Positions 1-8,851 of a stretch of DNA of 64,000 nucleotides are shown one piece after another (within the stretch, counting starts at the first letter, position 1; each line of letters opens with the position of its first letter). The position numbers were made by a program, and so were the translations under genes. Below the pieces are notes generated by a model that saw only the letters and a program-made list of their open reading frames with translations, was not told the DNA's origin and searched no databases. Origin of the DNA: Ectothiorhodospiraceae bacterium BW-2 (GTDB taxonomy: Bacteria > Pseudomonadota > Gammaproteobacteria > Thiohalomonadales > Thiohalomonadaceae); NCBI GenBank assembly GCA_008375315.1, contig CP032507.1, positions 3,248,071 through 3,312,070 of the forward strand. The letters are read 5' to 3'.

Positions 1-181
1 CTTCACGGTTAAAGTTAATCTCTTGATACTCAGCAGTGGTCGTCCACTGGAAGACCTCTTCTATCTTCTCCTGCGGTACCTTCTCTTCAAACAGCTCCTG
101 CTTGTTTTTCAGGGTCTCTTTATACTCTTCCTGACGAAACAGCGGATAACTCGGGGCGATCTTCTCAACAGCTTGACTCAT
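1..181 (-). CDS. nifK: Nitrogenase MoFe protein beta chain, N-terminal fragment
   Basis: The first 60 codons of a gene cut by the window edge. They read MSQAVEKIAPSYPLF, followed by an acidic/lysine-rich stretch and a FQWTTTAEYQEINFNRE-like segment, which is the typical NifK N-terminus. NifK pairs with NifD to form the alpha2beta2 MoFe protein that reduces N2 and shares the P-cluster. The ATG at 179-181 is preceded by AGGAG at 8 bp spacing. It follows nifD by 114 bp and is probably the third gene of a nifHDK operon. The catalytic residues lie outside the window. Confidence 0.93.
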   Translation of the reverse strand, partial: MSQAVEKIAPSYPLFRQEEYKETLKNKQELFEEKVPQEKIEEVFQWTTTAEYQEINFNRE

Positions 182-246
182 GACTTCTCTCCTGCCGCGC
201 CACTAATCTGTGAACACAGCTTAGGTTAATAACGATAACAGTGGGG

Positions 247-279
247 GCGATTAGCAGCGATCTAGGCGCTGCTAATCGC
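247..279 (-). promoter_or_regulatory. Intercistronic hairpin between nifD and nifK
   Basis: A perfect 13-bp inverted repeat (247-259 and 267-279) with a 7-nt loop lies in the nifD-nifK gap. No U-tract follows it on the minus strand, so it is not a classical terminator. It could protect the upstream nifHD mRNA from 3' decay or set the nifK expression ratio (inference). Confidence 0.7.
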
Positions 280-295
280 GCCATTTAGGCGTTAG

Positions 296-1780
296 TTAGG
301 CACCAGCAGTGGCTGCTTCAGCAGCCGCATCGCTACTCGCTAGCCAAGGGGCCTTAATCTTTTTCCAGCACGGGTTATTCAGGGTCATATCCATATCACG
401 GGCAAAGATGGCAAAACCATCGTAGCCGTGATAGGGGCCAGAGTAGTCCCAGCTGTGCATCTGTCTAAAGGGGATCCCCATCTTTTGGAAGATATACTTC
501 TCCTTAATCCCGGAACCGATAAGATCGGGCTTCACCTTTTTGACAAACTCCTCAAACTCATAACCGGTGACATCGTCATAGATTAGAGTCGCGTTACCCA
601 TCTCTTTAATGGTACGGTCATAGTCGTCGTTATGGGCAAACTCGTAGCCGGTTCCGACTACCTCCATGCCCAAATCTTCGTAGGCACCGATAATATGGCG
701 TGGGCGCAGCCCTCCGACATAGAGCATTACCCGCTTACCTTCGAGACGGGGACGATATTTGGCAATGACCGCCTCATATTCGGCTTTATACTTCTCAATC
801 ACCTTCTCGGTATTGGCCTGAATGGTGGCATCAAAGAAGCCGGCGATTTTGCGCAACGACTCGGCGATTTTGCTCGGGCCGAAGAAGTTATACTCCATCC
901 ACGGGATACCGTACTTCTCCTCCATGTGGCGGGAGATATAGTTCATGGAGCGGTAGCAGTGGAGCAGATTGAGCTTCGCTTTAGGGGTATTCTCCATCTC
1001 AGCTAGCGTCCCATCGCCAGACCACTGGGCGATAACTCTCAGCCCCATCTCCTCTAGCAGTGTGCGCGAAGACCAAGCATCGCCACCGATATTGTAATCG
1101 CCAATAATGGTGACATCGTAAGGGGTTGATTCAAAGCTGTGATCGTTATCGCGATTCCCTAGCACCCAGTCGCGTACAGCATCGTTAGCGATATGGTGGC
1201 CGAGCGACTGTGAGACGCCACGAAAACCTTCGCAACGCACCGGCACGATCGGCTTTTGAATCTCTTTAGCGCTCTTTTTGGCGACCGCTTCGATATCGTC
1301 GCCAATCAGACCGATAGGGCACTCCGACTGCACCGTAATCCCCTTATTGAGCGGAAAGAGCTGCTCGATTTCGTTCATTATCTTCGCTAGCTTCTTATCG
1401 CCGCCGAAGACGATATCCTTCTCCTGAAAATCGGAGGTGAAATTCATGGTGCCGAAGGTGTTGATCCCGGTCGTACCGACATAGTAGTTCCGCCGACCGG
1501 CACGAGAGTATTGGCCACAGCCGACAGGGCCATGAGAGATATGGATCATATCTTTAATCGGCCCCCAGACCACCCCTTTCGAGCCGGCATAGGCACAACC
1601 ACGAATGGTCATGACGCCGGGGAGCGATTTACGGTTGGAGGTAATACACTTTTTCGACTGCTCAACCGACTGATCGTTGACGGTTAAGTGTTTGGCGCGA
1701 TCTTTTTTCGCCGCCTCGGGATAGACCTCCAGCACCTCTTGGATTAAGGCTTGGGTCTCTTCTTGAGTCATTGCAGACAT
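296..1780 (-). CDS. nifD: Nitrogenase MoFe protein alpha chain
   Basis: 494-residue NifD, the FeMo-cofactor-carrying subunit of molybdenum nitrogenase. The key residues fall at the Azotobacter numbers: P-cluster ligands Cys62, Cys88 and Cys154, FeMo-co ligands Cys275 and His442, and His195 near the active site. The length is normal and nothing is broken, so it is a Mo-type alpha subunit (VnfD and AnfD are shorter and differ around the cofactor). The C-terminus ends in an Ala-rich tail. It is preceded by nifH (72-bp gap) and followed by nifK. Control is by the sigma54 promoter upstream of nifH. Confidence 0.97.
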   Translation of the reverse strand: MSAMTQEETQALIQEVLEVYPEAAKKDRAKHLTVNDQSVEQSKKCITSNRKSLPGVMTIRGCAYAGSKGVVWGPIKDMIHISHGPVGCGQYSRAGRRNYYVGTTGINTFGTMNFTSDFQEKDIVFGGDKKLAKIMNEIEQLFPLNKGITVQSECPIGLIGDDIEAVAKKSAKEIQKPIVPVRCEGFRGVSQSLGHHIANDAVRDWVLGNRDNDHSFESTPYDVTIIGDYNIGGDAWSSRTLLEEMGLRVIAQWSGDGTLAEMENTPKAKLNLLHCYRSMNYISRHMEEKYGIPWMEYNFFGPSKIAESLRKIAGFFDATIQANTEKVIEKYKAEYEAVIAKYRPRLEGKRVMLYVGGLRPRHIIGAYEDLGMEVVGTGYEFAHNDDYDRTIKEMGNATLIYDDVTGYEFEEFVKKVKPDLIGSGIKEKYIFQKMGIPFRQMHSWDYSGPYHGYDGFAIFARDMDMTLNNPCWKKIKAPWLASSDAAAEAATAGA

Positions 1781-1792
1781 AGTTTACTCCTC

Positions 1793-1826
1793 TACCCGAT
1801 ACCACTCATGCGTGGATACTCGGGTA
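1793..1826 (-). promoter_or_regulatory. Intercistronic hairpin between nifH and nifD
   Basis: The inverted repeat TACCCGA (1793-1799) / TCGGGTA (1820-1826) encloses a second inner CCAC/GTGG pair, giving an interrupted stem with a 6-nt loop in the nifH-nifD gap. Hairpins at this junction are known to help keep NifH in excess of NifDK; that role here is inferred. Confidence 0.6.
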
Positions 1827-1852
1827 TGAAAAAACGGGTGAATCGGATTAGG

Positions 1853-2731
<879 letters not shown>

Positions 2732-2825
2732 CTATCTCCTTAAGTTTTCACCTATCACCAGGACTGAAAAAAATCTGTCCGTTACAACGGTTCATTGAGT
2801 TCCGCTGCACTCGCTAGGGTTAAAA

Positions 2826-2840
2826 GCAACTGCTATGCCA
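2826..2840 (-). promoter_or_regulatory. Sigma54 (RpoN) -24/-12 promoter of nifHDK
   Basis: On the minus strand the sequence reads TGGCATAGCAGTTGC, an exact match to the consensus TGGCAYRNNNNTTGC, with GG and GC dinucleotides properly spaced. The predicted transcription start is near 2815, about 87 nt ahead of the nifH ATG. Confidence 0.92.
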
Positions 2841-2949
2841 GCTTTTGAAATATATTTTAACTATTTGTTTTAAAAAATAAAAAACATTAAGAAATCGGCC
2901 TCAAGGCGACAGCGATTGTTGAACAAAAGGCCACAAAATGTGTGGGGTT

Positions 2950-2965
2950 TGTGGCAGATCAGACA
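2950..2965. promoter_or_regulatory. NifA upstream activator sequence
   Basis: Exact TGT-N10-ACA (TGT 2950-2952, ACA 2963-2965), the NifA-binding consensus. It is centred about 143 bp upstream of the predicted nifH start, within the usual range for NifA enhancers. It also lies about 65 bp in front of the divergent ppx start. Confidence 0.75.
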
Positions 2966-3028
2966 GAGCTGTCAATTTTAGCCCCCATCGGGCATAATTC
3001 CCCCCAACGGTTACCTAGGGGGATCACG

Positions 3029-4534
3029 ATGACTTTTTCCGAATCAACGCCAGAGACGACAATTGCTGCTATCGATCTCGGCTCTAACAGCTTCCACATG
3101 GTGGTCGCTCAGATCGTCAACGGCGAACTGCAGATTATCGATCGTATTAAAGAGATGGTTCGACTCGGGGCCGGCTTAACCGAAGAGAACCAAATAACCC
3201 CCGAGGCTCGCGATCTAGCATTAGCCTGCCTCTCCCGCTTTGGTCAGAGAGTTAGCCACTTAGGTTATGGCGATGTCCGTGCCGTCGGTACCAATACTCT
3301 GCGTCAGGTGAATGATAATGGCCAGTTTCTACAGCAGGCCGAGGCGGCGCTAGGCCATCCGATTGAGATTATTTCGGGCCGCGAGGAGGCGCGTCTCATC
3401 TATCTAGGCGTTGCCCACGGCCTAGCGACCTCGGCTCAACCCCGCTTAGTGGTCGATATCGGTGGCGGCAGTACCGAACTCATTATCGGTCGCCGAATGC
3501 AGTCACAGCAGCGAGAGAGCTGTGCTATGGGCTGTGTCAGTTTCAGCCAGCGCTTTTTTGCCAACGGTGAGATCACCGCCGAAGCGATGAGGGAGGCCAT
3601 TATCGCAGCTCGTGTCGAGATCCGCCCCTACCGCACTCAGTTTGAGAAGAGTCAGTGGCACGAAGCGGTCGGCAGTTCGGGAACTATCAAAGCGATACAG
3701 AGCGTTGTCGCCGCCCATGAGTGGTCGGTTGAGGGGATCAGCCGCAAGGCGCTTAAAATACTACGCCAAGCGCTAATTAGCGCCGGCAGTATCGATAAGC
3801 TACAGCTCGAAGGGTTGACTGAGGAGCGCCGACCAGTCTTTGTCGGTGGGGTAGCGGTACTTAGCGCCCTGTTCAAATCGCTCAATATTAAGCAGATGCA
3901 GGTCTCCGATCTCGCGCTACGAGAAGGGGTGCTTTATGAGCTACAGGGGGTGAGGCAAGATATCGATATTCGCGATCGAACGGTTGCGGCATTTAGTAAA
4001 CGCTTCCATCTCGATAGTCGGCAAATTAAACATATTGAGACGACCTGCCGCCTCATTATGGGGCAGGTCGCTGAAAAGTGGCAGCTAGCACAGCCGCTCC
4101 AGACCAAAATGGTGCTCTGGGCGGCACAGCTACACGAAATTGGCCTTGCCCTCTCCCATACGGCCTTTCACAAACATAGCGGCTATATTCTGGAACACGC
4201 CGATATGCCCGGCTTCTCTAAGCAGCAGCAGCAGATGTTGGCCACTTTGGTACGCAACCATCGGCGCAAATTGACCCTCTATCATTTTCAAGCGCTGCCC
4301 GAGACGCAGCAGCCGTGCGCCCTGCGTCTCTGTATTATCTTAAGGATCGCGGTACTACTCCATCGTGGTCGTAGCCACGCCTTTAAAGAGCCGTTGACGA
4401 TTGAGGTTGACGATAACCAGTTACAACTCCACTTCCCCTCTGGCTGGCTTGGTGAGCACCCTCTGACCGCTACTGAACTTCGGGCGGAAGCTCGCTATCT
4501 CGCCTCCGCCGACTATCTCCTACGCTTCGATTAG
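3029..4534 (+). CDS. ppx: Exopolyphosphatase / guanosine pentaphosphatase family protein
   Basis: 501-residue Ppx/GppA-family enzyme. It has the ASKHA N-terminal phosphate-binding motif AAIDLGSNSFHM and a second nucleotide/phosphate motif VVDIGGGSTELI, followed by the C-terminal helical HD-like domain seen in long Ppx proteins. It would hydrolyse polyphosphate from the end or convert pppGpp to ppGpp; the length favours Ppx over the short forms. I start it at the ATG at 3029 (after a purine-rich GGGGG stretch) rather than further upstream, because the extra 29 residues are not part of the family and overlap the nif control region. It is divergent from nifH and convergent with the next gene. 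Confidence 0.92.
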   Translation: MTFSESTPETTIAAIDLGSNSFHMVVAQIVNGELQIIDRIKEMVRLGAGLTEENQITPEARDLALACLSRFGQRVSHLGYGDVRAVGTNTLRQVNDNGQFLQQAEAALGHPIEIISGREEARLIYLGVAHGLATSAQPRLVVDIGGGSTELIIGRRMQSQQRESCAMGCVSFSQRFFANGEITAEAMREAIIAARVEIRPYRTQFEKSQWHEAVGSSGTIKAIQSVVAAHEWSVEGISRKALKILRQALISAGSIDKLQLEGLTEERRPVFVGGVAVLSALFKSLNIKQMQVSDLALREGVLYELQGVRQDIDIRDRTVAAFSKRFHLDSRQIKHIETTCRLIMGQVAEKWQLAQPLQTKMVLWAAQLHEIGLALSHTAFHKHSGYILEHADMPGFSKQQQQMLATLVRNHRRKLTLYHFQALPETQQPCALRLCIILRIAVLLHRGRSHAFKEPLTIEVDDNQLQLHFPSGWLGEHPLTATELRAEARYLASADYLLRFD

Positions 4535-4560
4535 AGGGTGAGACAAGCCACTCTCTAATC
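4529..4560. terminator. Shared hairpin at convergent gene ends
   Basis: A 12-bp stem with one G-T wobble (4529-4540 with 4549-4560) and an 8-nt loop. The ppx stop and the stop of the opposing gene are both inside or at the edge of the stem. The hairpin can form in either transcript, so it is a plausible bidirectional terminator, though no long U-tract follows. Confidence 0.6.
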
Positions 4561-6236
4561 TATCGATCTGGATAGGCAGCCCAGCCATCTATCCAGCTAT
4601 TATAGTTCTCCGGTCGCATCGCCCCTAGATAGTTGGCCGCTTCATCCCAAAACTCCCCCTGCGTAATCGCTACGGCGTATTTGGTCACATTGCGTTTATT
4701 GAGCGGAGTAAACTTCGGTTTGGTCAGGCTATAGATATCGGTAGGTAGATCATCCATATCACCAATTTGACCCCGTTGCACGATACTGGCAAAGAACTCT
4801 GTCTCGCTAAATCCACCATCATCGTCGTTCTCTCCCCCCTCATCATTAAATCGGCTGGAGTTATCATCTATCATCAACCCCTTAAAGGAGAGCTCCCCCG
4901 ACTCGATTTGAGCCACAGTCGCTGAGTCGCGAATATCGATCGCCTCTGAGGTAAAGCCAAAGATCGCCATATTGCGAAAATCACCCGCTGTACCGCGCCG
5001 TAGCACCATCCCCCGTTGTGATTTAGTCGAATCTAGCGAACCAACCAGAGTCACATTAGAGAGAAAGGGCTTAGAGCGTGGCTCACTATGGTGATCCTTA
5101 CCGTAGTTATCGGCCTCAATCGCATTATCGCCGGAGCGACTCCCCATCTGCACCACAATGAACTGGCCATTGCCTTGCCAGCCCCGATCCCAATCAAGGC
5201 CATCATCCCCCGGTTGAGTAACCAATATGTTACGAATATTCACCGTCCCCCCAAAGAGCTCTAAGCCATCATCAAGCGCCTTATGAATCTGCACAAAGCG
5301 AATAATGGTTGACTCCCCACAGCCGCCGAGGGTCAGCCCGTTTAGCTCATTGTTAGCCGAAATTTCGTGTCCTGCAAACTCAATGCGAACATACTGCATC
5401 ACACCGCAGTTAGAGAAGGTATCGCTGCCCCCAAAACCGCCCCGGGGATCATCTTTACTAATCCCCTCAATATGCTCAACGCGGGTATTAATCGGTGCAT
5501 TGCCGAGCAGCACCACTCCGCCCCAATCCCCCGGCGATCTTAGTCCCGGCTCTTTCGCGCTGCTAAAAAGAATTGGATTATCAGCCGCCCCTCTAGCATC
5601 AATGGTTGCATCCCGAGTTACGATGAGCGCCGCCCCCGGCTTTGCCAAAATTTGAGTGCCCGGCTCAATAGTTAACTGCGCTCCACTCTCCACAAAGACC
5701 AGCCCCTCCAAAATCCAACTCTTATCGGCAGACCAGATCGTCTGACCATAGATAGAGCCGTTAACTAGCTGCTCTTTGCTCAATTTAGGCTGAAAATAGG
5801 TGGCAAAGACGATACCGGCGGCAATAAGCAGCACCACGGCGGCAATACCGGCGGAAAATCCCGCCTTCATTCCGGGCCGATTATCGCTCTCTCGCTGCGG
5901 TTCGACCTGTCGCTCTGGCACTGGCGAAGGGGCGGAGTTCGCCGCTTGTCGAAGTTGAGCCGAATCGGCATCGGGGCCGGCATAGTTTTCGCGTGCATCT
6001 TCGCCAATCAGGCTCCCCGGCAGATTGATCTGCTCTACCTGTTTAGCAAGTTTAACCACACTCTCATTGGTAGAGCTTACCCCCTTCTCAATCAGCTCCT
6101 TGCGGTAGTTATCGTCACGCAACATCATGTTGTAGTGAACAAATTTGGTATCTCCCGACTCCTCCATGGCGCTTTTTAGCTCCCAAAGACAGGTAATCAG
6201 GTTCGAGCGCTCATCTTTACGACTATCTTGACTCAT
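4560..6236 (-). CDS. Membrane-anchored beta-helix protein of unknown function
   Basis: 558 residues. A soluble N-terminal region of about 120 residues, with no signal peptide and a Pro/Gln-rich end, is followed by one membrane segment (about 126-147). The rest carries repeats typical of a family of secreted right-handed beta-helix proteins (motifs GDWGGVVLLGNAPIN, YVRIEFAGHEI, DDGLELFGGTVN, DDGLDWDRGWQGNGQF). The topology suggests N-terminus in the cytoplasm and beta-helix in the periplasm. The related family is common in Bacteroidetes and marine gammaproteobacteria and lacks a proven function. A surface or cell-envelope role is inferred. Confidence 0.7.
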   Translation of the reverse strand: MSQDSRKDERSNLITCLWELKSAMEESGDTKFVHYNMMLRDDNYRKELIEKGVSSTNESVVKLAKQVEQINLPGSLIGEDARENYAGPDADSAQLRQAANSAPSPVPERQVEPQRESDNRPGMKAGFSAGIAAVVLLIAAGIVFATYFQPKLSKEQLVNGSIYGQTIWSADKSWILEGLVFVESGAQLTIEPGTQILAKPGAALIVTRDATIDARGAADNPILFSSAKEPGLRSPGDWGGVVLLGNAPINTRVEHIEGISKDDPRGGFGGSDTFSNCGVMQYVRIEFAGHEISANNELNGLTLGGCGESTIIRFVQIHKALDDGLELFGGTVNIRNILVTQPGDDGLDWDRGWQGNGQFIVVQMGSRSGDNAIEADNYGKDHHSEPRSKPFLSNVTLVGSLDSTKSQRGMVLRRGTAGDFRNMAIFGFTSEAIDIRDSATVAQIESGELSFKGLMIDDNSSRFNDEGGENDDDGGFSETEFFASIVQRGQIGDMDDLPTDIYSLTKPKFTPLNKRNVTKYAVAITQGEFWDEAANYLGAMRPENYNSWIDGWAAYPDR

Positions 6237-6479
6237 CTGGCATACTCCAAAATACGGAATTATTCAAAGGAATGTGAATGGTGGCCACTGTAGCAGCACA
6301 AATTAGTCAAAATCATGAGAGTATAGTTAAATAAAAAATACTTTAATATTAAATAATTATTAAAAAAATAATAAAAAAAATTGAATCCAAAAAATATAAC
6401 CTCAAAGCAAAGAAAATGTAACATAATTCTGTTAGGCTGAAATTCAATTTAGCCAACTCAATGTCAGCGGTACCCAACT
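6237..6479. other. AT-rich divergent intergenic region
   Basis: 243 bp without a gene, with a very A/T-rich centre (about 6320-6420). It must hold the promoters of the divergent beta-helix and chemoreceptor genes. I see no confident -35/-10 pair or conserved operator. Confidence 0.6.
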
Positions 6480-8018
6480 ATGCGCATCCCGATACACCTA
6501 AAGATTATCTACTGGATCATCCCCTCTATTACACTGATTTTGATCATTAATGGCGCAGTCAACTACTACTCAACCAAACAGGAGCTACAGCAAGAGCTCG
6601 CTTTTCAGCTAGAGCAGACCAGTGAGCGGCTCTCTCTCGCCCTACCGACCGCCCTGTGGAACTTTCAGACTGAACTGGTGGATAAAATCCTCCTCTCAGA
6701 GGCAAAATCTCACTACATTCAATCCATTACTGCCTATGATGATAGCAACAATGTGTTATCAGCCGCCATCTCTCTAGCCGATGGACGCTGGGAGATACGA
6801 AAGCAGCCCCCGCAGCACGATAGTGAAGCCCAAGAGATGAAGATGACCTATAGCGACGGCTCGACTCAATCGGCGGTAGGTAAAGCCGTTATTCAGCCCG
6901 ACCTAGCACCGATGCAACAGCGGCTCTCCTCAATAAGGATAAATATCATTATTCAAATTATTGTTCTTGATCTCATCACAACGGCTATCCTATATTTTTT
7001 AATCTATAGTTTAGTGGGTAACCCGCTAAAAAAAATAGCAATCGCTATGCGGGAGATCGCTAAAGGCAATGGTGATTTAACCCAACGAATGCCCATTGAG
7101 AGTAATGATGAGATTGGGGATCTATGCCGCAGATTTAATCAATTTTCCGAGCGAGTTGAAAAAGTGGTCGCCGCTATCGCAAAAGAGGTGCAAACACTCA
7201 ATCAGGCGAGCGATATGATATCGGGTGCGACTGAAAATTTCCAACAAGGTATCGCTCGTCAACATAACGATATCGATATGGTCGCAACGGCTATTACCGA
7301 AATGGCGGCCTCAGCGAAAGAGATTGTCATTAATGCCGAAGATGCAGAGAAGCAGGCAAGCCAAGCCGATGGTGATGCAAATAGCGCCAAAACCGAGCTT
7401 GAGCGGGCGACACACTCTATTGATCGCTTCTCAGAAGAGGTCGATTTTGCCGCCTCTGTCATTAATAACCTACAGAGCGATGTTGACAATATTGTCGGGG
7501 TGCTAAGTGTGATTAGGGGGATTGCAGAACAGACCAATCTGTTAGCCCTTAATGCGGCCATTGAGGCGGCTAGAGCGGGTGAACAGGGGCGAGGTTTTGC
7601 CGTTGTCGCCGATGAGGTCAGAGCGCTATCGATAAGAACCCACGACTCTACCCAAGAGATTCAGACCATGATAGAGAGTCTGCAAGCCGGATCGCAAAAG
7701 GCGGTCGATGTGATGAACTCCAGCAAGAATATTGGCGTAGAGACAGTGGATCAAGCCAAACTTGCCGATAGTCGTTTAGCCTCCATTGCGACAGCCATAC
7801 AGACGATTAACCAGATGAATGCCCATATCGCCGTCGCGGTGAATCAGCAATCGAATGTCTCTGAGGATGTCACTAAGAATATTAACAACATCTCCAGTGT
7901 TACTAACGATAACAGCGATATGGCAGAAGAGCTAACTCGGAGTACGCATAACCTATTAACTATGGCTAACTCTATCAACGCGCTTGTCGGTCAATTCAAA
8001 TTTAATCCCGATCTCTGA
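6480..8018 (+). CDS. Methyl-accepting chemotaxis protein
   Basis: 512-residue transmembrane chemoreceptor. TM1 (about 9-26) is followed by a short periplasmic domain of about 130 residues, TM2 (about 158-178), a HAMP domain ([23 protein letters not shown] onward in parts) and a cytoplasmic coiled coil. The hairpin tip carries the invariant [20 protein letters not shown] signature that contacts CheA/CheW. It is followed within 46 bp by a periplasmic binding protein gene, which may supply its ligand-binding partner. The start has a weak Shine-Dalgarno, but TM1 begins directly after it, so no shorter start is likely. Confidence 0.93.
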   Translation: MRIPIHLKIIYWIIPSITLILIINGAVNYYSTKQELQQELAFQLEQTSERLSLALPTALWNFQTELVDKILLSEAKSHYIQSITAYDDSNNVLSAAISLADGRWEIRKQPPQHDSEAQEMKMTYSDGSTQSAVGKAVIQPDLAPMQQRLSSIRINIIIQIIVLDLITTAILYFLIYSLVGNPLKKIAIAMREIAKGNGDLTQRMPIESNDEIGDLCRRFNQFSERVEKVVAAIAKEVQTLNQASDMISGATENFQQGIARQHNDIDMVATAITEMAASAKEIVINAEDAEKQASQADGDANSAKTELERATHSIDRFSEEVDFAASVINNLQSDVDNIVGVLSVIRGIAEQTNLLALNAAIEAARAGEQGRGFAVVADEVRALSIRTHDSTQEIQTMIESLQAGSQKAVDVMNSSKNIGVETVDQAKLADSRLASIATAIQTINQMNAHIAVAVNQQSNVSEDVTKNINNISSVTNDNSDMAEELTRSTHNLLTMANSINALVGQFKFNPDL

Positions 8019-8064
8019 TCTTGTCATCTTTCAATCTTCAATTGCCACACAAAGGTAACTTCAA

Positions 8065-8796
8065 ATGAATAGAGTCGCATTAACTGCTATAACGGCGCTA
8101 TCACTATTCTACTCAACGACTTATGCCGGAGAGTACACTATCGGGATGGAGTCATTAGACTACCTTCCCTACTATAACAAAGATAGTAGTCAGGGCATTG
8201 CAAGAGATATTCTTGATGCCTTTGCCGCAGAGCATAACCACCAGTTCACCTATAGCGCTATGCCGGTTAAACGGCTACTGAACCAGTTTTTAGCCGAAAA
8301 GGTCGATTTTAAGTTTCCCGATAGCCCCGATTGGGGTAAAGATCAAAAAGCGGGCAAAACAATTGTCTATAGTCAAGGCGTTATCCCCTATACCGACGGG
8401 ATTATGACTCAACCAGATAAGCAAACTATCTCATTAGCTGACTTTAAAACGATGGGCTCCCCCTCGGGTTTCTATCCATGGGTATATATGGATCAAGTTA
8501 ATACCAAACAGATAAAGTTAGTTGAAAACCCAGACTTAGATGGGTTACTGCTACAGGCTATTCGTGGAAGGGTTGACGGTGCCTATGCCAATTTGGCGGT
8601 AGCTAGATACCACTTAAGACAACAAAATCAGCAGGAGAGTTTGGTTCATGCGATTAATCTTCCTGTAGGTCAGGGTTATTTTCACTTTGCTACCATTAAA
8701 CATCCCGAAATTATTACCCAGTTTAATACTTGGCTTGGGTCGAATCAGGCCAAAATCACTGGATACATCGAAAAATATGGGGTTAACTTAAACTAG
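8065..8796 (+). CDS. Periplasmic solute-binding protein (SBP family 3-like)
   Basis: 243 residues with a clear signal peptide (cleavage near TTYA|GEY) and a family-3 amino-acid-type binding-protein fold: MESLDYLPYYN at the front, an RDILDAFA helix, and a DGAYANLAVARYHL segment typical of the second lobe. There is no ABC permease or ATPase next to it. It lies between a chemoreceptor and a lipoprotein gene on the same strand, so it may act as a sensory binding protein rather than a transporter part (inference). Confidence 0.78.
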   Translation: MNRVALTAITALSLFYSTTYAGEYTIGMESLDYLPYYNKDSSQGIARDILDAFAAEHNHQFTYSAMPVKRLLNQFLAEKVDFKFPDSPDWGKDQKAGKTIVYSQGVIPYTDGIMTQPDKQTISLADFKTMGSPSGFYPWVYMDQVNTKQIKLVENPDLDGLLLQAIRGRVDGAYANLAVARYHLRQQNQQESLVHAINLPVGQGYFHFATIKHPEIITQFNTWLGSNQAKITGYIEKYGVNLN

Positions 8797-8851
8797 AGTC
8801 TCTTTTCTCTTTTTTATTTTCGCTTTTTCATACCTAAATATAGGAGTTACT

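Noticed and set aside
632-1006. Open reading frame opposite nifD
   Set aside because: It is the mirror of a strongly conserved gene, with no ribosome site or recognisable protein.
2917-2935. Second NifA site TGTTGAACAAAAGGCCACA
   Set aside because: The spacing between TGT and ACA is 13 rather than 10.
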